Source of the DNA: Acholeplasmatales bacterium
Lineage (GTDB): Bacteria; Bacillota_I; Bacilli_A; Acholeplasmatales; Anaeroplasmataceae
Assembly (NCBI GenBank): GCA_900767915.1
Contig: CAAGAX010000055.1
Location: 1 to 64,000 of the forward strand
Reading direction: 5' to 3'
DNA: 64,000 bases
A model generated the notes under the pieces. The model saw nothing but the letters and a program-made list of their open reading frames with translations. It was not told where the DNA came from and searched no databases. The position numbers and the translations under genes are program-made. Below, piece by piece: positions 47,486 to 55,821 of this stretch (positions within the stretch are counted from its first letter, which is position 1; every line of letters begins with the position of its first letter).

Positions 47486-48433
47486 TCAATCCTTTAATAT
47501 TTGATATTTAGACCTTAATGCTTCACAAGACTTTTTAAATTCATTATATTCTTCGTCTGTTAATCTAAGCTCTACTATTTCTTTAGCTCCACTTCTATTA
47601 ATAATAGTAGGTACACTAACAAAAACATCATTCATTCCATATTCACCATTTAAGTATACTGAAACTGGATAAATTCTATTCTCATCAAACATTATAGATT
47701 TAACAATTCCTGTTACTGATGAGGCAATACCATATGATGTATTTCCCTTTTTAGAGAAAATATCCCATCCACCATAGGATGTAAGCTTTAAAAAGTTCTT
47801 ATAAGGCTCGGCTACTATTCTATCCTTATTATCTAAAAATACACTCTTAATATCCTTTCCACCAATAGATGCAGTAGACCATGCTACCATTTCTGTATCT
47901 CCATGCTCACCAATAATAAAGGCATCAATACTTCTTGGATCCACATTAATAGTTTTCGCAATATAATAATGTAATCTAGCAGTATCTAATGTAGTACCAC
48001 TACCAATAACTCTTTCACGTGGGAAGCCTGATAGCTTTCTTACATAATAAGACATAACGTCAACAGGATTAGATACTACTAAAAAAATACCATTAAAGCC
48101 ACTAGCCATAACACTATTAACAACAGATTTAATAATATTAACATTAGATTCTAAGAATTTCATTCTATCTCTTGAGTCTCTTGGCATTGGAAGTGATGCA
48201 GAAATAATAACTATATCAGCATCACTGCATTCATTATAATCTCCTGCCTTAACTAAAGTCTTAGTATTCATAAATTCAATCGCATGCATCATATCAAGAC
48301 TTTCTGCATAAGCCTTATCCTTATTGATATCAATAATAGCTATAGTATCACATACACATTGATTTACCATTGAATAAGCAATTGAAGTACCTACACTTCC
48401 TGCACCTACTATTACTACCTTACCTCTATTCAT
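47486..48433 (-). CDS. ldh: L-lactate dehydrogenase family protein
   Basis: A 315-residue NAD-dependent 2-hydroxyacid dehydrogenase. The Rossmann motif is VGAGSVGTSIAYS (about 8-20). The catalytic His is in GEHGDTEMVAWS (about 178) and the substrate Arg in TLDTARLHYYIA. The specificity loop reads LPMPRDSRDRM instead of the usual Gln-Lys-Pro-Gly-Glu-Thr-Arg of lactate dehydrogenases, so a longer 2-oxoacid such as ketoisocaproate is possible. I start at 48433, where AAGGAG precedes ATG; an ATG 42 bases upstream lacks a site. In a fermenter with this glycolysis block it would regenerate NAD. Confidence 0.85.
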   Translation of the reverse strand: MNRGKVVIVGAGSVGTSIAYSMVNQCVCDTIAIIDINKDKAYAESLDMMHAIEFMNTKTLVKAGDYNECSDADIVIISASLPMPRDSRDRMKFLESNVNIIKSVVNSVMASGFNGIFLVVSNPVDVMSYYVRKLSGFPRERVIGSGTTLDTARLHYYIAKTINVDPRSIDAFIIGEHGDTEMVAWSTASIGGKDIKSVFLDNKDRIVAEPYKNFLKLTSYGGWDIFSKKGNTSYGIASSVTGIVKSIMFDENRIYPVSVYLNGEYGMNDVFVSVPTIINRSGAKEIVELRLTDEEYNEFKKSCEALRSKYQILKD

Positions 48434-48777
48434 AATAACACTCCTTAATTTAAATTTGTTATTATTATACACCATAAATAATACCTATGTATAGACTATA
48501 AATAATCTTTATATTCAGCAAATAATTATAGCTTAAATATACGTAAATATTTAATTTTTGTATAGAAAAATATAAAAGCTCTATAAATAATATAAAAAAT
48601 ATATAAATTAAACAATGATTAGGAAAAAAATATCACAAGCTAGCATTCAAAATAAAAAAAATTATATAATTCTTTTATTTTATAAAGTTAATACCTTCTT
48701 CTAGTGATGTTTTTTTAACCTATGACTGAATTATCGTTACAAATATAATAGATTAGTAAATTTAGATTTTCTAAAAC
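48434..48777. other. Divergent intergenic tract between ldh and the RelQ operon
   Basis: AT-rich. On the ldh side a TATAAT lies 20-30 nt ahead of the chosen start without a good -35. No RNA structure or coding remnant was supported. Confidence 0.4.
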
Positions 48778-48805
48778 TTGACAATTATTCATAATAAAAT
48801 ATAAT
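48778..48805 (+). promoter_or_regulatory. Promoter of the membrane protein-relQ unit
   Basis: Consensus -35 TTGACA (48778-48783) and -10 TATAAT (48800-48805), spaced by 16 nt. This is a strong promoter about 95 nt ahead of the first gene. Confidence 0.8.
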
Positions 48806-48901
48806 AATTTTAAAAGATTAATGGAAAAATTTTAATTTATTCATTAAGATATTAGATAAAAAAATATACATTATTTTTTATAGAATGAATAGGATATAAA
48901 T

Positions 48902-49480
48902 ATGAAGCTATTAAAAATTAGAAGTTCTTTAAAAAATTTAATAAAAGCTATTATATTTTCAAGCTATATTCTTTCTATATTATTAATTACATTAGGAATT
49001 CTTCTTATTTCTTTTAGAAACCAAATTATTAATAATATTCGATATATATCAATAATCTTTTTTATAAATTTATTTTTACTAAGCCTTATTCTTTTTATGA
49101 TTTATATTAAATATAAAAAGAAATTATTTTTAATGATTTTTATATTTAATATAAGCCTAATATTATTATTTATTATTTTTATTATAATTTACCCTAATAA
49201 CATATTAGATTTAATTGCGATATTTATGGGGATTAGTGCGTTATTAAATTTTTTAGAAATTCTATCAGAATTCATTTTAGAATCTAAAAATATTAATTTA
49301 AAAGAAAAAATAATTAATACTGTTATAGCTTTAATAGAAATATATTTCGCTATAACATTATTTATTAATCTTAGTAGTAGTGTTGAATCACACCTTTTAA
49401 TTTTTGGGATTGTCTATATTATTAAAGGAATAATATCTATTATAAAGCTTATTTTTACTAATAAAAGAATCGAGGGATAA
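48902..49480 (+). CDS. DUF308/HdeD-like membrane protein
   Basis: A 192-residue protein with six hydrophobic segments in three pairs, the layout of the DUF308/HdeD family. The block IAIFMGISALLNFLEILSE resembles the Gly-x-x-x-Leu family helices. The assignment is by topology and weak motif similarity only. It is separated by one base from the alarmone synthetase gene and shares its promoter, so a stress-linked role is conceivable but unproven. Confidence 0.5.
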   Translation: MKLLKIRSSLKNLIKAIIFSSYILSILLITLGILLISFRNQIINNIRYISIIFFINLFLLSLILFMIYIKYKKKLFLMIFIFNISLILLFIIFIIIYPNNILDLIAIFMGISALLNFLEILSEFILESKNINLKEKIINTVIALIEIYFAITLFINLSSSVESHLLIFGIVYIIKGIISIIKLIFTNKRIEG

Positions 49481-49481
49481 A

Positions 49482-50195
49482 ATGGAAAACATAGAAAAAA
49501 CAATAAATGATATACAAAAGTTAGCAAATGAAAATATTGATCCTGAATTAAAGATTAAAATCATGAGACAGCTAGCAAAGCCATATTCTGAGCTATTAAC
49601 CTATTATGAATGTGCAATAAAGGAAATTGTTACTAAGCTTGAAATATTAAATAAGGAATATTCTATTTCAAATAAAGAAGCAAATCCAATTGATTCTATT
49701 AAATCAAGAGTTAAATCTATGGATTCGATTATTGAAAAGGCGTATAGAAAGAAAATTCCTTTTAATATAGAATCTTTATCTGAAAACATTAGAGATATAG
49801 CTGGAGTTAGAGTTATTTGTAATTTTCCAGAGGATGTATATAAAATTAGAAATGGATTATTAATGCAGGATGATATAGAATTAATTGAAGAAAAGGATTA
49901 TATAAAAAATCCTAAGGATAATGGATATAGATCACTTCATTTAATTGTAAAAACTCCTATATATTTATCTACTGGTAAAAAAATGATGATTGTTGAAATA
50001 CAAATAAGAACTATAGCTGAAAACTTTTGGGCTTCCTTAGAACATCAATTGCGTTATAAGAAAAGCATAGATGAAAAGACCTCTATTTCTCTTGAATTAA
50101 AGCTTTTAGCCTTAGAATCAGCAAGTCTAGATAAAAGAATGGAGGATTTAAAAAATAAAATTTATAAAAATAATAAAGATAAAATAATAAAATAA
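49482..50195 (+). CDS. relQ: Small alarmone synthetase (RelQ/YjbM type)
   Basis: A 237-residue ppGpp synthetase without hydrolase or TGS/ACT domains. The synthetase motifs are visible: RVKSMDSIIEKAYRKK (about 77-92), IRDIAGVRVIC, PKDNGYRSLHLIV (about 145) and VEIQIRTIAENFWASLEHQ. Length fits RelQ, with a helical C-terminus for tetramer formation. RelP/YwaC is the alternative. It transfers pyrophosphate from ATP to GTP or GDP in response to envelope or other stress. GAGGGATAAA forms its binding site. Confidence 0.9.
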   Translation: MENIEKTINDIQKLANENIDPELKIKIMRQLAKPYSELLTYYECAIKEIVTKLEILNKEYSISNKEANPIDSIKSRVKSMDSIIEKAYRKKIPFNIESLSENIRDIAGVRVICNFPEDVYKIRNGLLMQDDIELIEEKDYIKNPKDNGYRSLHLIVKTPIYLSTGKKMMIVEIQIRTIAENFWASLEHQLRYKKSIDEKTSISLELKLLALESASLDKRMEDLKNKIYKNNKDKIIK

Positions 50196-50212
50196 TTTTT
50201 ATTAATATATTT

Positions 50213-50238
50213 GAGAGTTCTAAGAACTCTCTTTTTTT
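50213..50238 (+). terminator. Terminator after relQ
   Basis: Stem GAGAGTTC / GAACTCTC followed by TTTTTTT. Strong and well placed. Confidence 0.92.
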
Positions 50239-50299
50239 TATACTATAAATATTTCAATATTAATTTTTTAATAATCATAATTATTATTAAAAAATATTA

Positions 50300-50328
50300 T
50301 TGACAATGTATGAAAACGCTTGTAAAAT
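50300..50328 (+). promoter_or_regulatory. Promoter of the alpha-galactoside operon
   Basis: -35 TTGACA (50300-50305) and -10 TAAAAT (50323-50328), spaced by 17 nt. The spacer holds a cre-like element and the region after the -10 holds two operator-like repeats. Confidence 0.75.
50311..50324 (+). promoter_or_regulatory. cre-like site (catabolite repression)
   Basis: TGAAAACGCTTGTA matches the CcpA consensus TGWNANCGNTNWCA at 12 of 14 positions, including the central CG. It lies between -35 and -10, a place where CcpA binding would block RNA polymerase. CcpA itself is not in the window. Confidence 0.6.
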
Positions 50329-50335
50329 TATTATA

Positions 50336-50370
50336 GATAGACAGACTATCAATTTAATAGATTAACTATC
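50336..50370 (+). promoter_or_regulatory. Tandem TetR-type operators
   Basis: Two inverted repeats, GATAG-N5-CTATC at 50336-50350 and AATAG-N5-CTATC at 50356-50370, are 20 bp apart centre to centre, about two helical turns. They lie between the -10 and the tetR start. The adjacent TetR family gene is the obvious candidate to bind them and autorepress the operon. Confidence 0.65.
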
Positions 50371-50382
50371 AGAGGTGATAAA

Positions 50383-50994
50383 ATGACTAGAAAGGATATT
50401 ATTAGAAATCATATTATTGATACAGCAAGAATTCTTTTTTTAAAAAACAATATTAATGAAGTATTAATAAGTGATGTTGCAAAGGAGGCAGGAGTTGGAG
50501 AGGCTACAATATATAGATATTTTTCTAAAAAGCAAAATCTAATATTAGAAGTCGCAATTAAAGAATGGAATGATATTTCTGAGGATTTCAATATTATTGA
50601 TGATACAACTGGATTCAATCAAATAAAAATCTTTTATAATCTTTTTTTGGATATTTATAAAGCTAATAAAAGATTTTATTCATTTATTGATGAATTAGAT
50701 TCTTTTATATTAGTAGATAAAAATATTAATAAAAGTGAATATCAAAAGGCCTTAAATAATGTATTTATTAGATTTATAGAAATATATCAAAAGGGAATAA
50801 AGGATAAATCAATTAATGAAATTGATAATATTAAGCTATTCTATTACGCTACTACACATTCATTATTAAGCTTAGCAAAAAAGCTATCAAGAGCTAGCTT
50901 GGTAGAATCAGATTTAGAATTCAATAATGGTGAGGAGCTTGAATTAATTATTAATCTTATTCTTAATAAATTAGAAAGGAAGGAAGAAAAATGA
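50383..50994 (+). CDS. TetR family regulator of the alpha-galactoside operon
   Basis: A 203-residue regulator. The N-terminal helix-turn-helix is at about 27-50 (ISDVAKEAGVGEATIYRYFSKK), typical of TetR. The ligand domain is helical and divergent. It is the first gene of a four-gene operon and overlaps the transporter gene by 4 nt (ATGA). The tandem repeats in front of it suggest autoregulation. The inducer is probably the imported galactoside or a metabolite of it; this is inference, since most sugar operons use LacI or AraC rather than TetR. Confidence 0.88.
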   Translation: MTRKDIIRNHIIDTARILFLKNNINEVLISDVAKEAGVGEATIYRYFSKKQNLILEVAIKEWNDISEDFNIIDDTTGFNQIKIFYNLFLDIYKANKRFYSFIDELDSFILVDKNINKSEYQKALNNVFIRFIEIYQKGIKDKSINEIDNIKLFYYATTHSLLSLAKKLSRASLVESDLEFNNGEELELIINLILNKLERKEEK

Positions 50995-52382
50995 AAAGAT
51001 TAACAAAAAAACAAATGTGGATTTTCGCGATTGGACAATTAGGGTGGAGTATATTAGGAGGTATTATTAATGCTTGGCTAGTTACCTTCTATTTACCTAC
51101 AAAGGATGATATAAATAATGGCGCTATATCATTTATCCAATCCGGCTTTATATTTTGGGTATTAACTATTTTAGGTATTATTACCTTCATATGTAGAATA
51201 TTTGACGCGGTAACTGATCCTTTAATAGCTACTATGTCTGATAGATCTAAAAATAAAAAAGGAAGACGAATTCCTTTTATGAAATATGCTGCTATTCCCT
51301 TTTCAATTTGTACTGTATTAGTATTTTGTGCTCCAATCAATAGTACAAATATTTGGAATTCAATTTGGATTTTAGTTTTCTTACTATTATTTTATTTTTT
51401 TATGACTATGTATTGTACTCCTTATAATGCTTTAATTAGTGAGTTTGGAAAAACTAGTGAGGATAGAATTTATATTTCTACTGCTATTTCCTTAACATAT
51501 TTTGTTGGGACATTACTTGCTTATTTACCATTTGTATTAGGTGGTGTATTACAAAATGCTATGTCATTTAATATGAGCTATAGATTATGCTTTATAATAT
51601 TAGCAGTTATAGCTTGTATATGTATGCTGTTACCTACATATTTATTAAATGAAAAAGAATTTGTAGATAGTAAGCCAAGTAATTCAAATGCCTTTACATC
51701 ATTATCAAAAACATTTAAAAATAAAAATTTTAAAATTTTTGTTGGATCAGATATTGCTTATTGGATTGGCTTAACACTGTTTCAAACTGGACTTCCATTT
51801 TTTGTTAAGGTTTCAATGAATTTAGATGCATCATATACAATGATCTTCTTAGGAACTATGACAATATTATCTGCATGCTTCTACCCTGTAGTTTCAAAGC
51901 TTGTAAATAAACACGGTAAAAAGAAAATGACTATATTTGGCTTTTTAGGATTAGCATCATGCTATTTAATAACAGCATTAATTAATGTTATTCCATTACC
52001 TGGAATAGTATTTGGTATTTTAATTGTCTTAATTGCAGCATTCCCTATGGCGTTATTAGGTATTATTCCTCAATCAATTGTAGCAGATATAGCTTTGGAG
52101 GATTCTATTAAAACTAATGAAAAAAGAGAAGGTATGTTCTTCGCAGCCAGAACATTCGCTATGAAGCTTGGACAATCAATCGCAATGCTTTCATTCACTT
52201 CATTAGCTATTATTGGTGCAGTTCAAAATGAAGGCTCAAATGATATTACTGCTTCTGTATTTGGCTTAAGATTAGTTGCGATTATGGCTGTAGTATTTTG
52301 TTTATTAGGTGCTCTTATATTATATTTTTATAATGAAAAGGGTGTTAATGAAATTATAAATAATAAAGAGGAAACAAAATGA
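50991..52382 (+). CDS. GPH-type glycoside:cation symporter
   Basis: A 463-residue MFS transporter of the glycoside-pentoside-hexuronide family (MelB group) with about 12 transmembrane segments. The conserved block DAVTDPLIATMSDRSKNKKGRR after helix 2 (about 71-92) contains the cation-site Asp residues and the GRR turn. ALISEFGKTSEDRIYIST is the second family signature. It lies between the regulator and a GH36 enzyme, so uptake of melibiose, raffinose or another alpha-galactoside is likely. Confidence 0.9.
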   Translation: MKRLTKKQMWIFAIGQLGWSILGGIINAWLVTFYLPTKDDINNGAISFIQSGFIFWVLTILGIITFICRIFDAVTDPLIATMSDRSKNKKGRRIPFMKYAAIPFSICTVLVFCAPINSTNIWNSIWILVFLLLFYFFMTMYCTPYNALISEFGKTSEDRIYISTAISLTYFVGTLLAYLPFVLGGVLQNAMSFNMSYRLCFIILAVIACICMLLPTYLLNEKEFVDSKPSNSNAFTSLSKTFKNKNFKIFVGSDIAYWIGLTLFQTGLPFFVKVSMNLDASYTMIFLGTMTILSACFYPVVSKLVNKHGKKKMTIFGFLGLASCYLITALINVIPLPGIVFGILIVLIAAFPMALLGIIPQSIVADIALEDSIKTNEKREGMFFAARTFAMKLGQSIAMLSFTSLAIIGAVQNEGSNDITASVFGLRLVAIMAVVFCLLGALILYFYNEKGVNEIINNKEETK

Positions 52383-53983
52383 TTATAAAATATTTGAAAA
52401 ATAATGAACTTATTTCCTCAGATAAGCTAGAGAATGATGATTATAAGATTAATATTATTAAAAATAATAATAGAACAAAAATAACTATTATTCCTAAGAA
52501 TGTTATCATTTTAAAAAATAGCTATATTCAATTAGATTATGAATATAAAAAGGATGATTTATTATATTTAAATGGCTTTCAATCATGGACTGACACAAAG
52601 GAATATCGAATTAATGAAAAGCTTCCTTCTATTAATAAATTACCTAAATTTATAATAAATAAATTTCATTTTAATCAATATGGTGATTATAATTTTGTAA
52701 ATTATAAAAAAAATGAATTCCATAGCTTTAGTTATTCTTATATTAGAAATAATAATAATTCTATATTATTCGGTTCATATAATAATGATAGCTACTTAAT
52801 TATTAAATATTTAATTAAAAAAAATAAAATATTATTAATTAGTGATTGTGATAATCTAAGATTAAATAAAGAAATAGTTTTATTTGATTATATCTTCTTA
52901 AAAGGTAATTATATGGATATATTAAATAGCTATTTAAATAATTTTAAACCAATTATAAATGAAAAGCTAACAGGTTATTCAAGCTGGTATAATTATTATC
53001 AAGATATAAATGATGATAAAATATATAATGCCTTAAAGGGAATTAATAATAATGAATATAATTTATTTCAAATTGATGATGGCTATCAAACCTTTGTAGG
53101 AGATTGGTTAAATATTGATAAAAACAAATTTCCTAATGGTCTTAATAATATTGTAAAAGAAATTCATAAAAAGAAATTACTTGCAGGTATATGGCTTGCT
53201 CCATTTGTTGTTGAAGAAAAGAGTGATATTTTTATTAATCATAAGGATATGCTTTATCTTGAAAATGGAAAGCCTGTTTATGCAGGATGTAATTGGAGTA
53301 ATGATTATGTTTTAGATATTAGAAAGCCGATTGTTAAGGAATATATAAAAAAATCATTAGAATATTACATTAATATAGGATTTGACTTATTTAAATTAGA
53401 TTTTTTATATGCATTAACATTAATTAAGGATTCTAATAAAACTAGATGTCAAATAATGAATGAAGGAATGCTATTTTTAAGAGAAATACTTAAGGATAAA
53501 AAAATATTAGGATGTGGAGTTCCTTTATTTAATGCCTTCTCCTTAGTAGATTATTGTAGAATTGGACCTGATGTTTCATTGATATTTGATGATGTTTGGT
53601 TTATGAAATTTATGCATAGAGAAAGAATTTCTACTAAAGTAAGTATTGTTAATACTATATATAGATCTCATTTAAATAATAAGGTTTTTTTAAATGATCC
53701 TGATGTATATTTATTAAGAGATAATAATATTAAATTAAACAATAAACAAAAGGAAGCATTAATCATTATTAATCATTTATGTGGAAGTGTTTACTTAACT
53801 TCTGATAATGTAAATGAATATGATGATAAAAAAAGAAAAATATTAGCTAATGCTAGATTATTAACTAATGCAGAAATTTTAGATATTTATACTAAAGGTA
53901 ATATTATAGAAATAGATTACTTATTAAATAATAATAAATATAAGCTTTTGTATAATGTTAAGAAAGGAATTATAAATGGATAA
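52379..53983 (+). CDS. GH36 alpha-galactosidase
   Basis: A 534-residue cytoplasmic glycosidase without a signal peptide that releases galactose from alpha-galactosides. An N-terminal beta-sandwich (about 1-190, with FQSWTDTKEY) precedes the TIM barrel. FQIDDGYQ (about 230) opens the barrel, the nucleophile Asp is in FKLDFLYA (about 341) and the acid/base Asp in RIGPDV (about 398). Length is close to Thermotoga GalA (about 550), shorter than the 720-residue GH36 enzymes of lactobacilli. ATGA overlap with the transporter gene. Very AT-rich, Asn/Ile/Lys-loaded codon use. Confidence 0.92.
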   Translation: MIIKYLKNNELISSDKLENDDYKINIIKNNNRTKITIIPKNVIILKNSYIQLDYEYKKDDLLYLNGFQSWTDTKEYRINEKLPSINKLPKFIINKFHFNQYGDYNFVNYKKNEFHSFSYSYIRNNNNSILFGSYNNDSYLIIKYLIKKNKILLISDCDNLRLNKEIVLFDYIFLKGNYMDILNSYLNNFKPIINEKLTGYSSWYNYYQDINDDKIYNALKGINNNEYNLFQIDDGYQTFVGDWLNIDKNKFPNGLNNIVKEIHKKKLLAGIWLAPFVVEEKSDIFINHKDMLYLENGKPVYAGCNWSNDYVLDIRKPIVKEYIKKSLEYYINIGFDLFKLDFLYALTLIKDSNKTRCQIMNEGMLFLREILKDKKILGCGVPLFNAFSLVDYCRIGPDVSLIFDDVWFMKFMHRERISTKVSIVNTIYRSHLNNKVFLNDPDVYLLRDNNIKLNNKQKEALIIINHLCGSVYLTSDNVNEYDDKKRKILANARLLTNAEILDIYTKGNIIEIDYLLNNNKYKLLYNVKKGIING

Positions 53984-55409
53984 AACTAGTATTATTTTTA
54001 ATAACATAATAGATAATAAAACTATTAAAAAGGCAAATAAAAGTAAATTAAAATATCAAAAGAAATTTGGTGATGATTCTAATAAGGATTATACATTAGG
54101 ATTAAAGGATATTACAACACTAGATTTTATTAATGCTAAAAAGGTAATATTTACTGATTCAAATCAAGAATTTCCTAAAAATAGCTTAATTATTGGAAAT
54201 ATTAGAATGGGATTTGGGCATTACCGAATTTCTATTGCGATGGCAAGCTGTGCTAAAGCATTAGGATATACTCCAATTTGGCTAGATCTTGCTAGCTTTG
54301 AGGCAACTGGATCTAAGATGATTAGATATCAAAATAGCTTATATTCATTAGCTTCAAGAATCTCTCAAAAATCACATTTATTCAATCATTTCATTTGGGA
54401 ACCATTAAATAAAGAAGGGTTTAAGAAGCTAACTTATAATGCAATAGATCAAAAAAATAGCGAAAATCTAATACCTATTTTTAAAAATATTCCTAAAAAT
54501 ATTCCTTTTATTGCAACACATGTTTGGGATAGCCAAGGAGCTATTCATGCTGGAATGACAAATGTTTTAAATGCTATTCCAGATAATTGGCCTATGGCAC
54601 TTCATTTATCAGAAGGAGCTATTCATACAGTACAAACTGAATATGCATATTTAGGATATAAAATGCTAAATGGATTTTCAAAAAAGCCATTAAATGGTAT
54701 GTCTAGTAATGATTTAAAAATGGTTGGACATTATGTTGATCATGAAATAGTTTCTAATTTAGATAATGATAATAAAGAGAGATTATTTAGAATTAATAAT
54801 AATAAACCAATTAGAATTCTTTTAACTGTTGGTGGGGCTGGAGCAGGTGTTAATCAATTTATAGAAATAGTTAATCATTTAATGTCATTTGTTAAGGATA
54901 ATAAGGTTACCTTATTTATTAATTTTGGAGATCATGATGTTTTATATAATACCTTATTGAAAAAAATAAAAGAATTTAAAAATTATCAATGCTTCTTCAA
55001 TGAATATAATAAATTTAAAGAATTTCTTAATAATATAGATAATAATTTAACTGGCATTTATTCTATTTATAATAAAGATATATTTAAAGCAGTTTATTCA
55101 ACCAATTTATTAATGAGATATTCAGATATTTTAGTAACTAAGCCTTCTGAATTAGTATTTTATCCTATTCCAAAGGTATTTATGAGACATATAGGTGGAC
55201 ATGAGGCTTATGGAGCAATTCATGGTAGTGAATTAGGAGATAGTACATTTGAATGTAGTGAAATTAATAAGCTTAAGGAAATGTTAACTAGATTATTAAC
55301 TGATAAAGAGATATTAGTTCATATGATTGAAAGAATTAATAAGCTTAATAACGAAAATTATTATAATGGTGCTTATGAATGTGTTAAATTAGCAATAAAA
55401 GGTAAATAA
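53976..55409 (+). CDS. GT28/MGDG-synthase-like glycosyltransferase
   Basis: A 477-residue protein with a GT-B-like plan. NIRMGFGHYRISIAMASCAKALG (about 75-97) resembles the N-terminal Gly-x-Gly-His loop of MurG and MGDG synthases. RILLTVGGAGAGVNQF (about 274) starts the second domain, and DILVTKPSELVFYPIPKVFM (about 380) aligns with the donor-binding Lys-Pro-x-Glu region. It would transfer a sugar from a nucleotide donor to a lipid or other acceptor. It overlaps the GH36 gene by 8 nt, so it belongs to the galactoside operon. The acceptor and donor are unknown. Some conserved loops differ from MurG, so enzymatic activity is inferred. Confidence 0.65.
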   Translation: MDKTSIIFNNIIDNKTIKKANKSKLKYQKKFGDDSNKDYTLGLKDITTLDFINAKKVIFTDSNQEFPKNSLIIGNIRMGFGHYRISIAMASCAKALGYTPIWLDLASFEATGSKMIRYQNSLYSLASRISQKSHLFNHFIWEPLNKEGFKKLTYNAIDQKNSENLIPIFKNIPKNIPFIATHVWDSQGAIHAGMTNVLNAIPDNWPMALHLSEGAIHTVQTEYAYLGYKMLNGFSKKPLNGMSSNDLKMVGHYVDHEIVSNLDNDNKERLFRINNNKPIRILLTVGGAGAGVNQFIEIVNHLMSFVKDNKVTLFINFGDHDVLYNTLLKKIKEFKNYQCFFNEYNKFKEFLNNIDNNLTGIYSIYNKDIFKAVYSTNLLMRYSDILVTKPSELVFYPIPKVFMRHIGGHEAYGAIHGSELGDSTFECSEINKLKEMLTRLLTDKEILVHMIERINKLNNENYYNGAYECVKLAIKGK

Positions 55410-55415
55410 ATAATA

Positions 55416-55459
55416 AAGGCTTTATTGATTTCATAAAAGATTTCTATAAAGCTTTTTTT
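55416..55459 (+). terminator. Terminator of the alpha-galactoside operon
   Basis: Stem GGCTTTAT / ATAAAGCT with a long loop, followed by TTTTTTT, just behind the glycosyltransferase stop. Confidence 0.75.
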
Positions 55460-55821
55460 ATTAATATTTAAATTAATTAAATATTTTATAACAACTATAT
55501 TATTCATTTTTAAATATATTATAAAATAATATTTAATCCATAATAAAAAAATACCTCCAAAGTAGAACTTATAATTAAGAGGTATTATTTCTTTAATTAT
55601 TTTATTTGTCCACTTTGAAGATATCATATCACTAAGGATAGCATTTTTATTATTCTTTTACTTATAGAATGCTTATAGATAAGATTTACCTTTAATTTAT
55701 TAAAATCTTTTTCATTTCTTAATCATTTTTCTTATTTAATTTATTTACAATTACTTCTAAAGCTACTGCTTCTTTACTTAAGCCACTAATACACAAGTCA
55801 TTATAAATTTAATATTTTTAT
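55460..55821. other. Intergenic tract with inverted repeats and coding remnants
   Basis: An inverted repeat ATACCTC / GAGGTAT (about 55551-55585) with a T run on the minus strand looks like a terminator. A frame on the minus strand at 55719-55802 reads LCISGLSKEAVALEVIVNKL and then stops, with no start. It resembles the C-terminus of a real protein that I cannot name. A further short hydrophobic frame at 55373-55627 is probably chance. Confidence 0.4.

Noticed and set aside
55373..55627. 84-codon minus-strand frame overlapping the end of the glycosyltransferase gene
   Set aside because: It runs antisense over the terminator and the end of a real gene, with no ribosome binding site. A chance frame is more likely.
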